Below, piece after piece: positions 37,135-46,694 of a stretch of 64,000 nucleotides of DNA. The position numbers and the translations under genes are program-made. This DNA is from Paenibacillus sp. DMB20 (lineage in GTDB: Bacteria; Bacillota; Bacilli; Paenibacillales; Paenibacillaceae): contig NZ_LAZU01000040.1 of NCBI RefSeq assembly GCF_000987955.1, positions 96,061-160,060 of the forward strand. Direction: 5' to 3'. The notes below the pieces were generated by a model that did not search any database, was not told the DNA's origin, and worked only from the letters and a program-made list of their open reading frames with translations. How positions within the stretch are numbered: position 1 is the stretch's first letter; each line of letters opens with the position of its first letter.

Positions 37135-37723
37135 GTGAATCTGGCCAATAAAATTACGCTGCTGCGGATCGCTATCATACCGTTATTCATTTTGTTTTTT
37201 TTCGGATTATCCGTTGTGGATGGCAGACCGGCACCCGTTTTTTCAGTTCATCCAAAATTATGGCGTGTATATCGCGGCTTTCCTGTTTGCCGCTGCCGCC
37301 GCTACGGATAAGCTGGACGGCTACATCGCGAGGAAATATAACCAGATTACGAATCTGGGCAAGCTTCTTGACCCCTTGGCGGATAAGCTGCTCATATCGG
37401 CGGCGCTGATCCTGATGGTGCAGCACGAAATGATCCCCACGTGGATGGCTATGGTGATCATCGGGCGGGAAATCGTTATTACGGGTTTCCGATTGGTAGC
37501 CGCGTCACAGCAAATCGCTCTTGCAGCTGACCGATACGGCAAGTGGAAAATGGTTCTGCAGGTAACCGGCATATGTGCGGTACTCCTACATAATTATCCT
37601 TTTCAATGGTTCACCGGCATTCCGGTCGATGACATACTGATGATATCTGCGGTGGTTATAACCATCTATTCCGGCATCAATTACTTGATAGTCAATTATA
37701 AGCTGCTAAAGCTTACAGGATAA
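37135..37723 (+). CDS. pgsA: CDP-diacylglycerol-glycerol-3-phosphate 3-phosphatidyltransferase, one frame break
   Basis: The protein has 195 residues from GTG 37135 (AGGAGGGAAGAGGA upstream) after removing one T from T8 (37195-37202). The CDP-alcohol phosphotransferase signature D-x2-DG-x2-AR-x8-G-x3-D-x3-D is complete ('TDKLDGYIARKYNQITNLGK' then 'LLDPLADK'). Several membrane helices follow. The enzyme makes phosphatidylglycerol phosphate in the membrane, the committed step to PG and cardiolipin. The restored segment between helices 1 and 2 ('DYPLWMADRHPFFQFIQNYG') is longer than in the B. subtilis enzyme. Another CDP-alcohol transferase remains possible. Confidence 0.85.
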
Positions 37724-37818
37724 ATTGGGGGAGAGCAACGGAAGCGGCAGGCGAACTGGATAAGCGCTGGTGAAGCCGCACACAAGGAAAAATGAGTATT
37801 GAAAGCGGGGATGGGCGT

Positions 37819-37992
37819 ATGGATTTTTTCTTTTTTGTGATCGTGCTGGTCGGGTTCTTTGGAGTTATCGGCAACCAGTATTCCGGCTTGAGAAAGATGG
37901 AACAGCTGCAGCAAACCTTGAACGAGATCAACCAAGGCATTAAAGACATGAACGGCAGAGGGCCTACGGATAGCCATAGGGGTAAAGAGTAA
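37819..37992 (+). CDS. Small single-helix membrane protein
   Basis: A 57-residue protein: one N-terminal hydrophobic helix ('FFFFVIVLVGFFGVIGNQY'), then an amphipathic, coiled-coil-like helix rich in Gln and Asn ('RKMEQLQQTLNEINQGIKDM') and a short polar tail. ATG 37819 lies after GCGGGGATG. This layout is common in small accessory membrane proteins of Bacillota; function unknown. Confidence 0.6.
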   Translation: MDFFFFVIVLVGFFGVIGNQYSGLRKMEQLQQTLNEINQGIKDMNGRGPTDSHRGKE

Positions 37993-38090
37993 TAGGGCAT
38001 GTGGCTAGACTTGCCAGGACTTGGTTGAATTGGCGAAGCGGATCGGCACGCAAAGAAATAAGGAGGTGTTACGGGGCATAACAACACAGG

Positions 38091-38134
38091 GCCTGCAGCC
38101 GGATGGTTCATCCGTCCCGAGCAGGTCTTTTTCT
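38091..38134 (+). terminator. Nested terminator hairpin before the AraC-sensor operon
   Basis: CCTGC/GCAGG encloses CGGATG/CATCCG with a GTT loop, followed by TCTTTTT. An AAGGAGGTGTT sequence just upstream (38060-38070) does not lead to a recognisable ORF. Confidence 0.65.
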
Positions 38135-38224
38135 CGTCAAAATGGACGTCTTGCGGTATAATGACGGCATTAAAGCAACTTAGCGGATTAAAGCCGAGGC
38201 AAAGAGAGAAAAGGAGGTTTATTC

Positions 38225-40523
38225 TTGAAGGATACATCTGGCGGGAGCGCAAAACTGCTTGTACGTTTTTTTTCTTCCTTATGCGATGATTTTGTTCGGT
38301 TCGCTGCTGGTAGGTTGGTTTGCTTACGCCAAAACCTCCGATCTGGTTGAAAGCGAAACCATCAATAGCAGCACGGCCGTACTGGGACAAATTCGCGAGG
38401 CGCTCGATCGGCGGCTTGCGGAAATCGAGACGATTGCCAGGCAATTGGCCAGCGAGCCCAAGGTACAGTCATTTCAATTCGTGAAGCAGCCCTTTGGCGG
38501 TACCCATCCGTACAGCTTGTGGGATCTGGAGAAAAGCCTGTTTGATTACCGGATGTCGAATCATTTTATCGTTGATTACTATATAGCGTTCAAGAACAGC
38601 GGGATGTTCATTTCGCCGCGCAAGGTATATACCATGAAGCAGTTTTACGATCTCCAGCTTCATTTTGACGACTTGACGTTCGAACAATGGCGAAGCCGGT
38701 TGTTTGATAAGTACCACTATAAAACGTATATGCCCGGAACCTCCGTTACTTACGAAGGCAAGCCATATTCCGTTGTCAGCCTGATGCACTCTTTCGGAAA
38801 CAAAGACAGCGGCGGCGTGATTACCGTTCTGATCAACAACGAACAAATCCGGGGAATGCTTCGGAACATCGACTCCGAAAAAGGCGGATTCGCCTATATT
38901 GCCGATGCCAACGGCAACCTGATCAGCCACGTCGGGCTGGATGAACCTTCGATCGACTTGAAAGCGCTTACCAAAAATAGGGGCCTCTCCCAAATTCAAT
39001 GGAACGGACAGGACATGCTGATCACCGAAACGAGGTCCGCTTATAACGGATGGACCTATGTATCGGCTCAACCGAAAGCGGTCGTATTGGAAAAAGCCTA
39101 CTACATCAAAGAATTGACGCTGACCATCTTTCTGATTGCCCTGATCCTGGGACTGGGGATCGCCGCCTTTTTTGCTTACCGCAGCAGCCGTCCGTTCCTG
39201 AAGCTGATTCAGATGCTGCCGGTTTCGCGTTCCGAAGAGAATGCCCGGCCGTTTGGAAATACGGTCGATTATATCCGACACACGGTTTCCGACCTGATCC
39301 AAAGGCACGATGCGCTGAAAGAAAGGCTGGAAGAGCAGCTGCCGCTGATGCGCAGCGTCTTCCTGGACAGGCTGCTGAAGGGGGCGTTTACCTCCGTCCG
39401 GGATGTCGAGGCGGCAATGGAGCATTCACGGGTCAGTCTCAACGGGTCCCAATATGCCGTGGTGATTGTCAGGCTCCGCGGGTACCATGCCCCTTACAAT
39501 GAGGAAATGCTGACCGAGCTGGACATTGTGAAGCTGGGGATTCGCGACCGGATCGCGGAGCTCTTCGATCCCTCCGTTATCGTCCATGATCTTGGCGAAA
39601 ATTTGCTGGCGCTTATCCTGCAGGGCGACGAACGGGAGTCCGGTGAATTTATGCTGAGGATAAGGCCGCAGCTCCGGGAGATGTTCGACAGCCTCACCGG
39701 GGAGACCGGAGCTGGGTTGTACATGGCCGTCGGCGGCCCGAGAACCCGCTTGACCGAGCTTTACAGGTCGTTCGGGGAAGCGAAATTCGTTCTTCTTCAT
39801 GCCCGATGGGATGGACAGAATCTGATTCGCTTTCACGAGGATATGGAAATGACGGTGCCGAGCTATTTTTACCCGTCCGATGTGGAGGTACGGCTGATCC
39901 AGCTTGTGAAGTCGGGAAATCCGGCCGAAACCGAACGGTTGCTGCAGGATGTGCGGACGAAGAATGGCGGAGAACGGCGCTTGCCCGTCGTTGTGGAAAG
40001 GCTGTTTGCCCAAGAGCTTTGCGGGACGCTGATCAAATGCTGCGAGCAGGCCACGGCCAGCGAGATGTCGGAAGAGGTGGGAACGGCGTTAAAGGCTTCC
40101 GATCCGTCGCTCCCGCCGGCGCAGGCGGTAGATATGCTGTGTGCCTCGTTCATGAATTTGTGCTTGAAGAACGCGGAACGGAAAAAGAGCCACAACGACA
40201 ATTTAACGAATCGCCTGATTACGTATATAAGCGAGCACTATGCCGAGCCGGATTTAAGCCTGACGGTGCTCGCCCGGGAGGCGCGCACCTCCGAAGCGTA
40301 CGTATCTTATTTCTTCAAGGAGCAAACGGGTCTCAACTTCTCCGATTACCTCGAAAACATCCGGATGATGGAGGCCAAGCATATGCTTGAATGCAGCGCG
40401 AAGCCGGTCAGCGAAATAGCCGCCGCCGTGGGATACCTGTCCCTCAATACATTCAGCCGGGCGTTCAAGCGGGCAAACGGGATCAGCGCAACGGAATACA
40501 GGCGGCTTCATCAGGCGGTGTAA
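38225..40523 (+). CDS. Membrane-bound AraC-family transcription factor with extracellular sensor, one frame break
   Basis: The protein has 765 residues from TTG 38225 (AAAGGAGG upstream) after removing one T from T8 (38266-38273). Transmembrane helix 1 is at ~13-32. An extracellular Cache-like domain follows to ~290, helix 2 at ~297-318, then a HAMP-like stretch and a long cytoplasmic linker. The AraC domain lies at ~668-765 ('LSLTVLAREARTSEAYVSYF' and 'IAAAVGYLSLNTFSRAFKRA'). These one-component membrane regulators (YesN/YtdP-like layout) typically control the adjacent sugar ABC operon, here the fucoside operon starting 189 bp downstream. Confidence 0.88.
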
Positions 40524-40577
40524 AGCGGTCTAGCTTCTTTGAACGTGCGTTGATAGACGTTATTCTTAAAAAATGTT
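40521..40577. repeat. Third copy (right half) of the intergenic repeat
   Basis: From the TAA of the preceding gene the sequence runs AAAGCGGTCTAGCTTCT, then GATAGACGTTATTCTTAAA (40551-40569). It aligns over about 54 bases with the right half of the element at 4255-4310 (AAACGCGGTCTGTCTTCT, then GATAGACGTTTTTTCTTAAA). Here the element sits where a terminator would be expected. Confidence 0.55.
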
Positions 40578-40639
40578 AAACGTCTGAATGCGGAATAATC
40601 GGAATTCTAAAGAACGGAATAACGTTTAAAACGGGAAGA

Positions 40640-40669
40640 TTTACAGGGAAAAACGCTTCCATCTATACT
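40640..40669 (+). promoter_or_regulatory. Promoter of the fucoside operon with a weak cre-like core
   Basis: TTTACA (40640-40645) and TATACT (40664-40669) are 18 bases apart, 43 bp before the permease start. The spacer holds GAAAAACGCTTCCA (40648-40661), a partial match to a cre site, which would place CcpA on the promoter itself. Confidence 0.55.
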
Positions 40670-40711
40670 TCAATCACCGGGCCGGGAATTCAATTCAGAT
40701 TGGGGTGATCG

Positions 40712-41623
40712 ATGCTGATGGGTTGGAAGGATATCAGAAAAGGCTGGCAGCTTTATTTACTATTCTTGTTGCCGCTGCTGTACATCATTATTTTCAAGTA
40801 CGTACCCATGTACGGGGCCCAAATCGCTTTTAAGGATTTTAACGTAACGAAAGGAATCGGGGGCAGCGAGTGGGCGGGACTAAAGCATTTCGAAAGGTTT
40901 TTCCACTCGCACGAGTTTTGGAGGCTGCTGGGAAACACGCTTTCCATCAGCTTTTACACACTGATTGCAAGCTTCCCATTTCCGATCCTGCTGGCGCTGG
41001 GACTGAACTATGCCGGCAATGAGCGGTTCAAAAAAACGGTTCAAATGGTCACCTACGCGCCGTACTTCATTTCTTTGGTCGTATTGGTGGGGCTGCTGCT
41101 GCAGTTCCTGGACCCCAGAACGGGCCTGATCAACACGGTCCTCGGCTGGTTCGGCATCGGACCGTTTCACTTCATGGCCGAAGCATCGTGGTTCCAGTCT
41201 ATTTACGTATGGTCTCACGTGTGGCAGAACGTAGGATTTTCCTGCATCATCTTTTTGGCAACGCTTTCGGGAATCGATCCGGCTCTGCACGAAGCGGCGG
41301 TCATCGACGGGGCGAACAAGGTGCAGCGGATGCGGCATATCGATCTGCCGGGCATTATGCCCATTGCCGTCATTCTTCTTATCCTGAATACGGGGCAAAT
41401 GCTGGAAACCGGTTTTGAAAAAATCCTGCTGATGCAGAACTCGCTGAATCTGCGCTCGTCCGAGGTGATCGATACCTACGTATATAAGGTCGGACTGGTA
41501 TCGCAGGCCATGAATTTTTCGTATGCGACGGCGATCGGATTGTTCAAGGCCGTGATCGGATTTATCCTGCTGCTCGTCGTGAATCAGACAGCCAAGAAAT
41601 TGAAGCAGGAAAGCTTATGGTAG
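40712..41623 (+). CDS. lplB: Sugar ABC transporter permease, LplB type
   Basis: The 303-residue permease has six helices. It begins with the family hallmark 'LLPLLYIIIFKYVPMYGAQI' (residues ~18-37) and 'AFKDFNVTKGIGGSEWAGLKHF'-type loop. The EAA loop lies near residue 195 ('LHEAAVIDGANKVQRMRHI'). LplB-type permeases pair with YtcP-type permeases and a lipoprotein that binds oligosaccharides released from plant or host glycans. GGGGTGATCG precedes the ATG. It is the first gene of an operon that continues to the fucosidase and isomerase. Confidence 0.9.
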   Translation: MLMGWKDIRKGWQLYLLFLLPLLYIIIFKYVPMYGAQIAFKDFNVTKGIGGSEWAGLKHFERFFHSHEFWRLLGNTLSISFYTLIASFPFPILLALGLNYAGNERFKKTVQMVTYAPYFISLVVLVGLLLQFLDPRTGLINTVLGWFGIGPFHFMAEASWFQSIYVWSHVWQNVGFSCIIFLATLSGIDPALHEAAVIDGANKVQRMRHIDLPGIMPIAVILLILNTGQMLETGFEKILLMQNSLNLRSSEVIDTYVYKVGLVSQAMNFSYATAIGLFKAVIGFILLLVVNQTAKKLKQESLW

Positions 41624-41638
41624 GAGGTGGCGTTCATC

Positions 41639-42536
41639 ATGCATTCAAAGGCAATCAAGGAATCCGGCGCTGACCGCCTGTTCACGATCTTCAACTATGT
41701 CATGCTGTCGCTGGTCCTGATTATCGTGCTCTATCCGCTTATCTATGTTGTAAGCGCTTCATTCAGTTCGAGCAGCGCAGTGCTTTCCGGCAGGGTGTGG
41801 CTTTGGCCGGTTGAGCCGACGCTGGACGGGTATAAAGCGGTATTCAAAAAACGCGATGGTCATCAAAGGCTTCATGAACACGGTCTTTTACACGCTGGCC
41901 GGTACGGCGATCAATCTGATCCTTACGGTCATGGCGGCATACCCCCTTTCACGAAAGGATTTTAAGGGCCGGAATGCGTTCATGCTGCTGTTTGTGTTCA
42001 CCATGCTGTTTAACGGCGGTTTGATTCCGACGTACCTGATCGTCAAGGACCTCGGCATGATCGATACCGTGTGGTCCATGCTGGTTCCTGCGGCGCTCTC
42101 TGTCTGGAACGTCATCATTATGAGAACCTACTTTCAGACGACGATTCCGAATGAGCTTCTAGAGGCTTCGCAGCTGGACGGCTGCAGCGATTTCCGCTTC
42201 TTGAGAAGCATCGTTCTGCCTTTGTCCGGCCCGATTCTGGCGGTCATCGCCTTGTTTTACGCGGTCGGGCATTGGAATCAGTACTTCAACGCCATGATTT
42301 ATCTGAAACGTGCCGATTTGTATCCGCTGCAGTTGGTGCTGCGCGACATCCTCGTTCAGAACGAGGTGAACATCGATATGCTCGGCGACGCCAAAACCGC
42401 GGCCGCCCGGCAGGGCTTGCGCGAGCTGCTTAAATATTCGCTCATCGTGGTGACGTCGGTTCCGCTGCTCGTCGTGTATCCGTTTCTCCAAAAGTTTTTC
42501 GTCAAAGGCGTCATGATCGGTTCCATTAAAGGTTGA
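41639..42536 (+). CDS. Carbohydrate ABC transporter permease, YtcP/LplC type, one frame break
   Basis: The protein has 298 residues after removing one A from A6 (41846-41851), which restores 'VFKKNAMVIKGFMNTVFYT' minus one Lys. It starts at ATG 41639, nine bases after TAGGAGG. Six helices and the EAA-like loop 'ELLEASQLDGCSDFRF' are present, together with the C-terminal signature 'PFLQKFFVKGVMIGSIKG' that identifies the YtcP/LplC branch. It forms the import channel with the LplB-type permease directly upstream. No ATPase gene is in the operon. Confidence 0.9.
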
Positions 42537-42569
42537 TTACTTACTTACGAACATTAAGGGAGGGTCATT

Positions 42570-44245
42570 ATGAAAAAAAAGAATGAAAGTTGCGTTCAGC
42601 GTTTTGACGGCGTTCAGCTTGCTGCTTGCCGGCTGCTCCGGAGGCACGGGTAAAGCGGAAACGGACAAGGAGAAGGAAGGGGCAGCCCAAACCGTTCAGC
42701 TGACGGAACCGGGAACGTATCCGCTCGTCAAGGAGAAGACCACCTTAAAGGTCATGGTAAGAGGGAATCCGCTGGTCGAGAATTTTGCCACGAACGAGTT
42801 TACGAAGTGGTACGAAGAGAAGACGAACGTCCATATCGAATGGGAGGTCGTGCCCGAGCAGAGCATGCAGGAGAAGCTGAACCTTGTCCTGGCCAGCGAA
42901 GATTATCCCGACGTCATCATGGGGCTGAACATTTCTCCGACCCAGCAAATGATCTACGGCACGCAGGGTGCTTTTATCCCGCTGAACGATTTGATTGAGA
43001 AGCAGGGCGTACAGACGAAAAAGCTGTTCGAGGAGAATCCGGAGATTAAATCGACGATCACGGCTCTCGACGGAAATATTTACGCTTTGCCCGAAGTCAA
43101 TGACTGCTATCACTGCTCCATGAGCCAGAAAATGTGGATCTATGAACCATGGCTCAAAAAGCTGAATCTCGACATGCCGACGACGACCGACGAGTTATAC
43201 AGCGTGCTGAAGGCTTTCAAGGAAAAGGATCCGAACGGGAACGGCAAACAGGACGAAATTCCGCTGTCGATTACGCAAAAATCGTGGAGATCCTCGCTTG
43301 ACGCTTTCCTGATGAACTCGTTTATTTATAACCCGGTTTACGGGTCCAGCTACAAACATATGTATGTTAAGGACGGCAAGGTCGATGTGGCATACAACAA
43401 ACCGGAGTGGAAGGAAGGGCTTCGCTATCTGAACAAGCTGTACAAGGAAGGCCTGATTTCGCCGGAATCCTTCACCCAGGATGAGAATCAGCTGATCCAG
43501 ATCGGCGAAAATCCGGATACCGTCATCCTTGGCGCTTCCACCGGCGGACACCAGGGCGTCTTTACCCAACTGCTCGGGGAAAGCGGCCGCTGGGCCGAGT
43601 ATAAAGCGGTACCGCCGCTCAAGGGACCGGAAGGCGCGCAATATGCGGCCAACGATACAACGGCTCTGACGCCCGGATCGTTTGTCATTACCAAAAAAAG
43701 CGGAAAATCCGGAACTTGCGCTCCGCTGGGCGGATGGCCTCTATGAGCAAGAGCATACTCTGCGCAGCGTGTACGGGCGTCCCGACCAGGAATGGCGCAA
43801 AGCCAAGGAGGGCGAAAAGGGAATTAACGGCGAACCTGCCGTGTGGTCCGAGCTTAAATCCTTCGGAACGGTCCAAAACGTAAACTGGGCGCAAACCGGC
43901 CCGAGCAACCGCACGAATGAATTCCGTCTGAGCGCCGTTGCAAAAGGCGACGACGATTTGGAGGTCATTCTGTACAACGAGACGAAGAATAAATATGAGC
44001 CCTATGCGCCGAAGGACGTCAGCACCGTGCCGCCGTTGTTCCTGACCAACGAGCAGGCCTCCGAGGTGGCGGATCTCTCCAAAACCTTGAACGATTACGT
44101 GGATGAAATGATCGCCCGGTTCGTGATCGGGGACGCCGATCTCGACGGCGAATGGGACGGTTACGTGCAGCAGCTGGAAGCGATGAATCTGGCTCGCTAC
44201 CTGGAAATTTACCAGAAAGCGTACGACGACAACAGCAAGTCATAA
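42570..44245 (+). CDS. Extracellular solute-binding lipoprotein, LplA type, two frame breaks
   Basis: The protein has 557 residues after removing one A from A8 at the start (42573-42580) and one from A7 (43693-43699). The repaired N-terminus 'MKKRMKVAFSVLTAFSLLLA' runs into lipobox 'LLAGC' (Cys near residue 22). The mature protein has the family blocks 'VHIEWEVVPEQSMQEKLNL', 'YPDVIMGLN' and 'YALPEVNDCYHCSMSQKMWI'. It should capture a fucose-containing oligosaccharide outside the membrane for the two upstream permeases. The specificity is inferred from the adjoining fucosidase. Confidence 0.88.
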
Positions 44246-44267
44246 TACGGGGAGGAATACGTAAAAC

Positions 44268-45578
44268 ATGAATCCGAGATTTGAAAGAACCGCTGCGCTG
44301 ATGAAGGACCGCTTTGGCCTGTTTATCCACTGGGGGCTTTACGCTATCCCGGCAAGAGGGGAATGGGTGCGGAGTTTTGAGCGGATATCCAATGAACAGT
44401 ACCAGCCCTATTTTGACGAGTTTGATCCATCCCGCTACGACCCGCGCTCCTGGGCCAAGGCAGCCAAGGCGGCGGGCCAGAAATACGCGGTCATGACGAC
44501 CAAGCACCACGACGGGTTCTGCCTGTTTGACAGCAAGCTGACGGAATACAAAGTGACGAATACGCCGGCAGGCAGGGATCTGATCCGGGAGTACGTGGAT
44601 GCTTTCCGGGCAGAAGGCATAAAAGTCGGTTTTTATTACTCGCTGATCGATTGGTATCATGACGATTATCCGGCATACAACGACCGTATCCACCCGATGC
44701 GCGGCGTCGAGGCTTTCAAGGACAAAGAAAGGGACTTTAACCGCTATCTGGACTATATGCATGGCCAAGTTAAGGAGCTGCTGACGAACTACGGAAAAAT
44801 CGACATTATGTGGTTCGATTTCTCCTATGACGATATGACGGGGGAAGTCTGGCGTGCCACGGAGTTGATCGAAACCATCCGTTCGCTTCAGCCGGATATC
44901 GTCATCGACAACCGCCTTGGAGGCAACATCATGGCGGCCGAGCCGGAAGTGTATGCCGGGGACTTTTATTCGCCGGAGCAGATCATTCCTCCGCGCGGAA
45001 TCGTCAATGAGCTTGGGGAGCCGATTCCGTGGGAAGCCTGCATCACGCTGAACGGCAACTGGGGCTATCACGCGACGGACAAAGCCTATAAGTCGCCCCG
45101 TCAGGTTGTCCGGGCACTGGTGGAATGCGTCAGCAAGAACGGGAACCTGCTGCTGAACGTGGGGCCGGACGCGGAAGGCGAAATTCCGGCGGAATCGCTG
45201 GACATTCTCGACAAGGTCGGCGAATGGCTGCGTCGGAACGGCGAGAGCATTTACGGCTGCGGCATGGCCGAACTCGACAAGCCGGAATGGGGCCGCTATA
45301 CGCAGCGGGGCAATAAGCTGTATGCCCACGTGTTCGACCGCGGCATCGGCCCGATCTATTTCCAGGGATTGAAAGGCCGGATCAAGAAGGCACGCCTGCT
45401 CTCGGACGGAAGCGAGCTGAAGGTGGAAACGCCTTGGATGGCGGAGCAGTATTCCGATACGGGCACGGGGGCGTTTATCCATCTTGCAGGCGGCGAGCTG
45501 CCGGACGAGATCGATACGGTCATTGAGCTGGAGCTGTTCGAAACCGAGGCTGCGGCGGAAGAAGGAGTGACGCCATGA
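44268..45578 (+). CDS. Alpha-L-fucosidase, GH29
   Basis: The 436-residue enzyme has no signal peptide, so it is cytoplasmic and acts on imported oligosaccharides. GH29 marks: 'GLFIHWGLYAIPA' at residues ~14-26, 'VMTTKHHDGFCLFDS' (~75-89) and the nucleophile segment 'IDIMWFDFSYDD' (Asp near residue 187). 'RLGGN' and 'GNWGYH' follow, and a C-terminal beta-sandwich lies at ~345-430. It splits alpha-linked fucose by a retaining mechanism. It is preceded by GGGGAGG and overlaps the next gene by four bases (ATGA). Confidence 0.92.
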   Translation: MNPRFERTAALMKDRFGLFIHWGLYAIPARGEWVRSFERISNEQYQPYFDEFDPSRYDPRSWAKAAKAAGQKYAVMTTKHHDGFCLFDSKLTEYKVTNTPAGRDLIREYVDAFRAEGIKVGFYYSLIDWYHDDYPAYNDRIHPMRGVEAFKDKERDFNRYLDYMHGQVKELLTNYGKIDIMWFDFSYDDMTGEVWRATELIETIRSLQPDIVIDNRLGGNIMAAEPEVYAGDFYSPEQIIPPRGIVNELGEPIPWEACITLNGNWGYHATDKAYKSPRQVVRALVECVSKNGNLLLNVGPDAEGEIPAESLDILDKVGEWLRRNGESIYGCGMAELDKPEWGRYTQRGNKLYAHVFDRGIGPIYFQGLKGRIKKARLLSDGSELKVETPWMAEQYSDTGTGAFIHLAGGELPDEIDTVIELELFETEAAAEEGVTP

Positions 45579-46447
45579 GATTCGGGGTCAGCACATACAG
45601 TCTGTTGAATGCGATCAAGGCCGGTGAAATGACCGTTCTGGACGTGATCGACTGGATTGCCGAAAACGGCGGGGAGCATATGGAGATCGTCCCTTACGGC
45701 TTTACGCTGGAGGATCAGCCGGAGCTGGCCGACGCCGTGCGCGAGCATGCGGCCAAGGCCGGCATCGGGTTATCCAACTATTCGATGCCCGCGAATTTCG
45801 TCCAGGATAGCGAGGAAGCGTTCGAAGCGGAGATGGAGCGGGTCAAGCGGCACGTGGATACGGTGCACCGCCTCGGCATGAAGCATATGCGGCATGATGT
45901 AACCGCTTTTACTCTGCCTCCGGAGAAGCGGGGCATCGATTATCTGGAGGATAATCTCGCTCAAATCGTGGAAGGCTGCCGCAGGATTGCCGATTATGCG
46001 GCTGCCTTCGGCATTACGACTACGATCGAGAACCACGGCATGAGCGTGCAGGCCAGCGACCGGGTACAGCGCGTGCTTAGGGCGGTGGACCGCCCGAACT
46101 TTAAAACGACCCTGGATATCGGCAATTTTCTCTGCGTGGATGAACAACCGCTGGTTGGCGTCAAGCGGAATCTGCCGTATGCGTCCCTGATTCACGTCAA
46201 GGATTTCTACATTCGTCCGTTCGATCAAAATCCCGGAGGAGGGGAATGGTTCCTTACTTCCCACGGCAATTACCTGCGGGGATCCATCTTCGGCCAAGGC
46301 GACATCGATGTGAGGCGGGTGCTGAAGCTGATCAAGGATTCGGGGTATGACGGAGATATTACGCTCGAATTCGAAGGCATGGAAGAATGCCGGGAAGGCA
46401 CGCGTCTGGGATTGGAGAATCTGAAACGTCTTTGGAACGAAGCCTAA
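45575..46447 (+). CDS. Sugar phosphate isomerase/epimerase (AP endonuclease 2 family TIM barrel)
   Basis: The 290-residue TIM barrel carries metal-site residues in the usual order: Glu in 'TTIENHGM', Asp and Asn in 'LDIGNF', His in 'LIHVKD' and Glu in 'LEFEG'. It belongs to the IolE/IolI-like xylose-isomerase-type superfamily and probably converts a sugar or sugar acid released by the fucosidase. It is translationally coupled to the fucosidase by the ATGA overlap and ends the operon. Exact substrate unknown. Confidence 0.85.
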   Translation: MRFGVSTYSLLNAIKAGEMTVLDVIDWIAENGGEHMEIVPYGFTLEDQPELADAVREHAAKAGIGLSNYSMPANFVQDSEEAFEAEMERVKRHVDTVHRLGMKHMRHDVTAFTLPPEKRGIDYLEDNLAQIVEGCRRIADYAAAFGITTTIENHGMSVQASDRVQRVLRAVDRPNFKTTLDIGNFLCVDEQPLVGVKRNLPYASLIHVKDFYIRPFDQNPGGGEWFLTSHGNYLRGSIFGQGDIDVRRVLKLIKDSGYDGDITLEFEGMEECREGTRLGLENLKRLWNEA

Positions 46448-46474
46448 TGCTTAAGAGATAAGCCATATAGCGAG

Positions 46475-46592
46475 CGGGGCTTGTCCCAGAAGTAGATTTT
46501 TCTTCTGCGGGACTTGCAGCGTTTTACAACAACAAAAAAAAGGGGGTTGTCCTTGGTCAATGGACCTTTTGGGACAGCCCCGTTATTTTTTT
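46475..46592. repeat. Long hairpin with GGGGCTGTCCCA-type inverted ends
   Basis: CGGGGCTTGTCCCA (46475-46488) and TGGGACAGCCCCG (46570-46582) are inverted copies apart from one extra T, about 95 bp apart. An internal AGAAG/CTTCT stem lies inside, and T-rich sequence follows. Ends of this kind occur on small transposable elements in Bacillota, and the structure could also act as the terminator of the fucoside operon. It is the only notable feature of this intergenic stretch. Confidence 0.55.
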
Positions 46593-46694
46593 GGATAGAA
46601 GAGTGAATTTTTTGAGCGGCATGGTTCGGGGCGTTCCCGGCTTTTTTTCATGTATAATAAGGGAAAATTCAAATACGACCAAGGGGGAACGTCA

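Noticed and set aside
44019..45482. 487-codon minus-strand open frame opposite the fucosidase
   Set aside because: The plus strand encodes a complete GH29 enzyme with all motifs; the antisense frame is a GC-skewed shadow.
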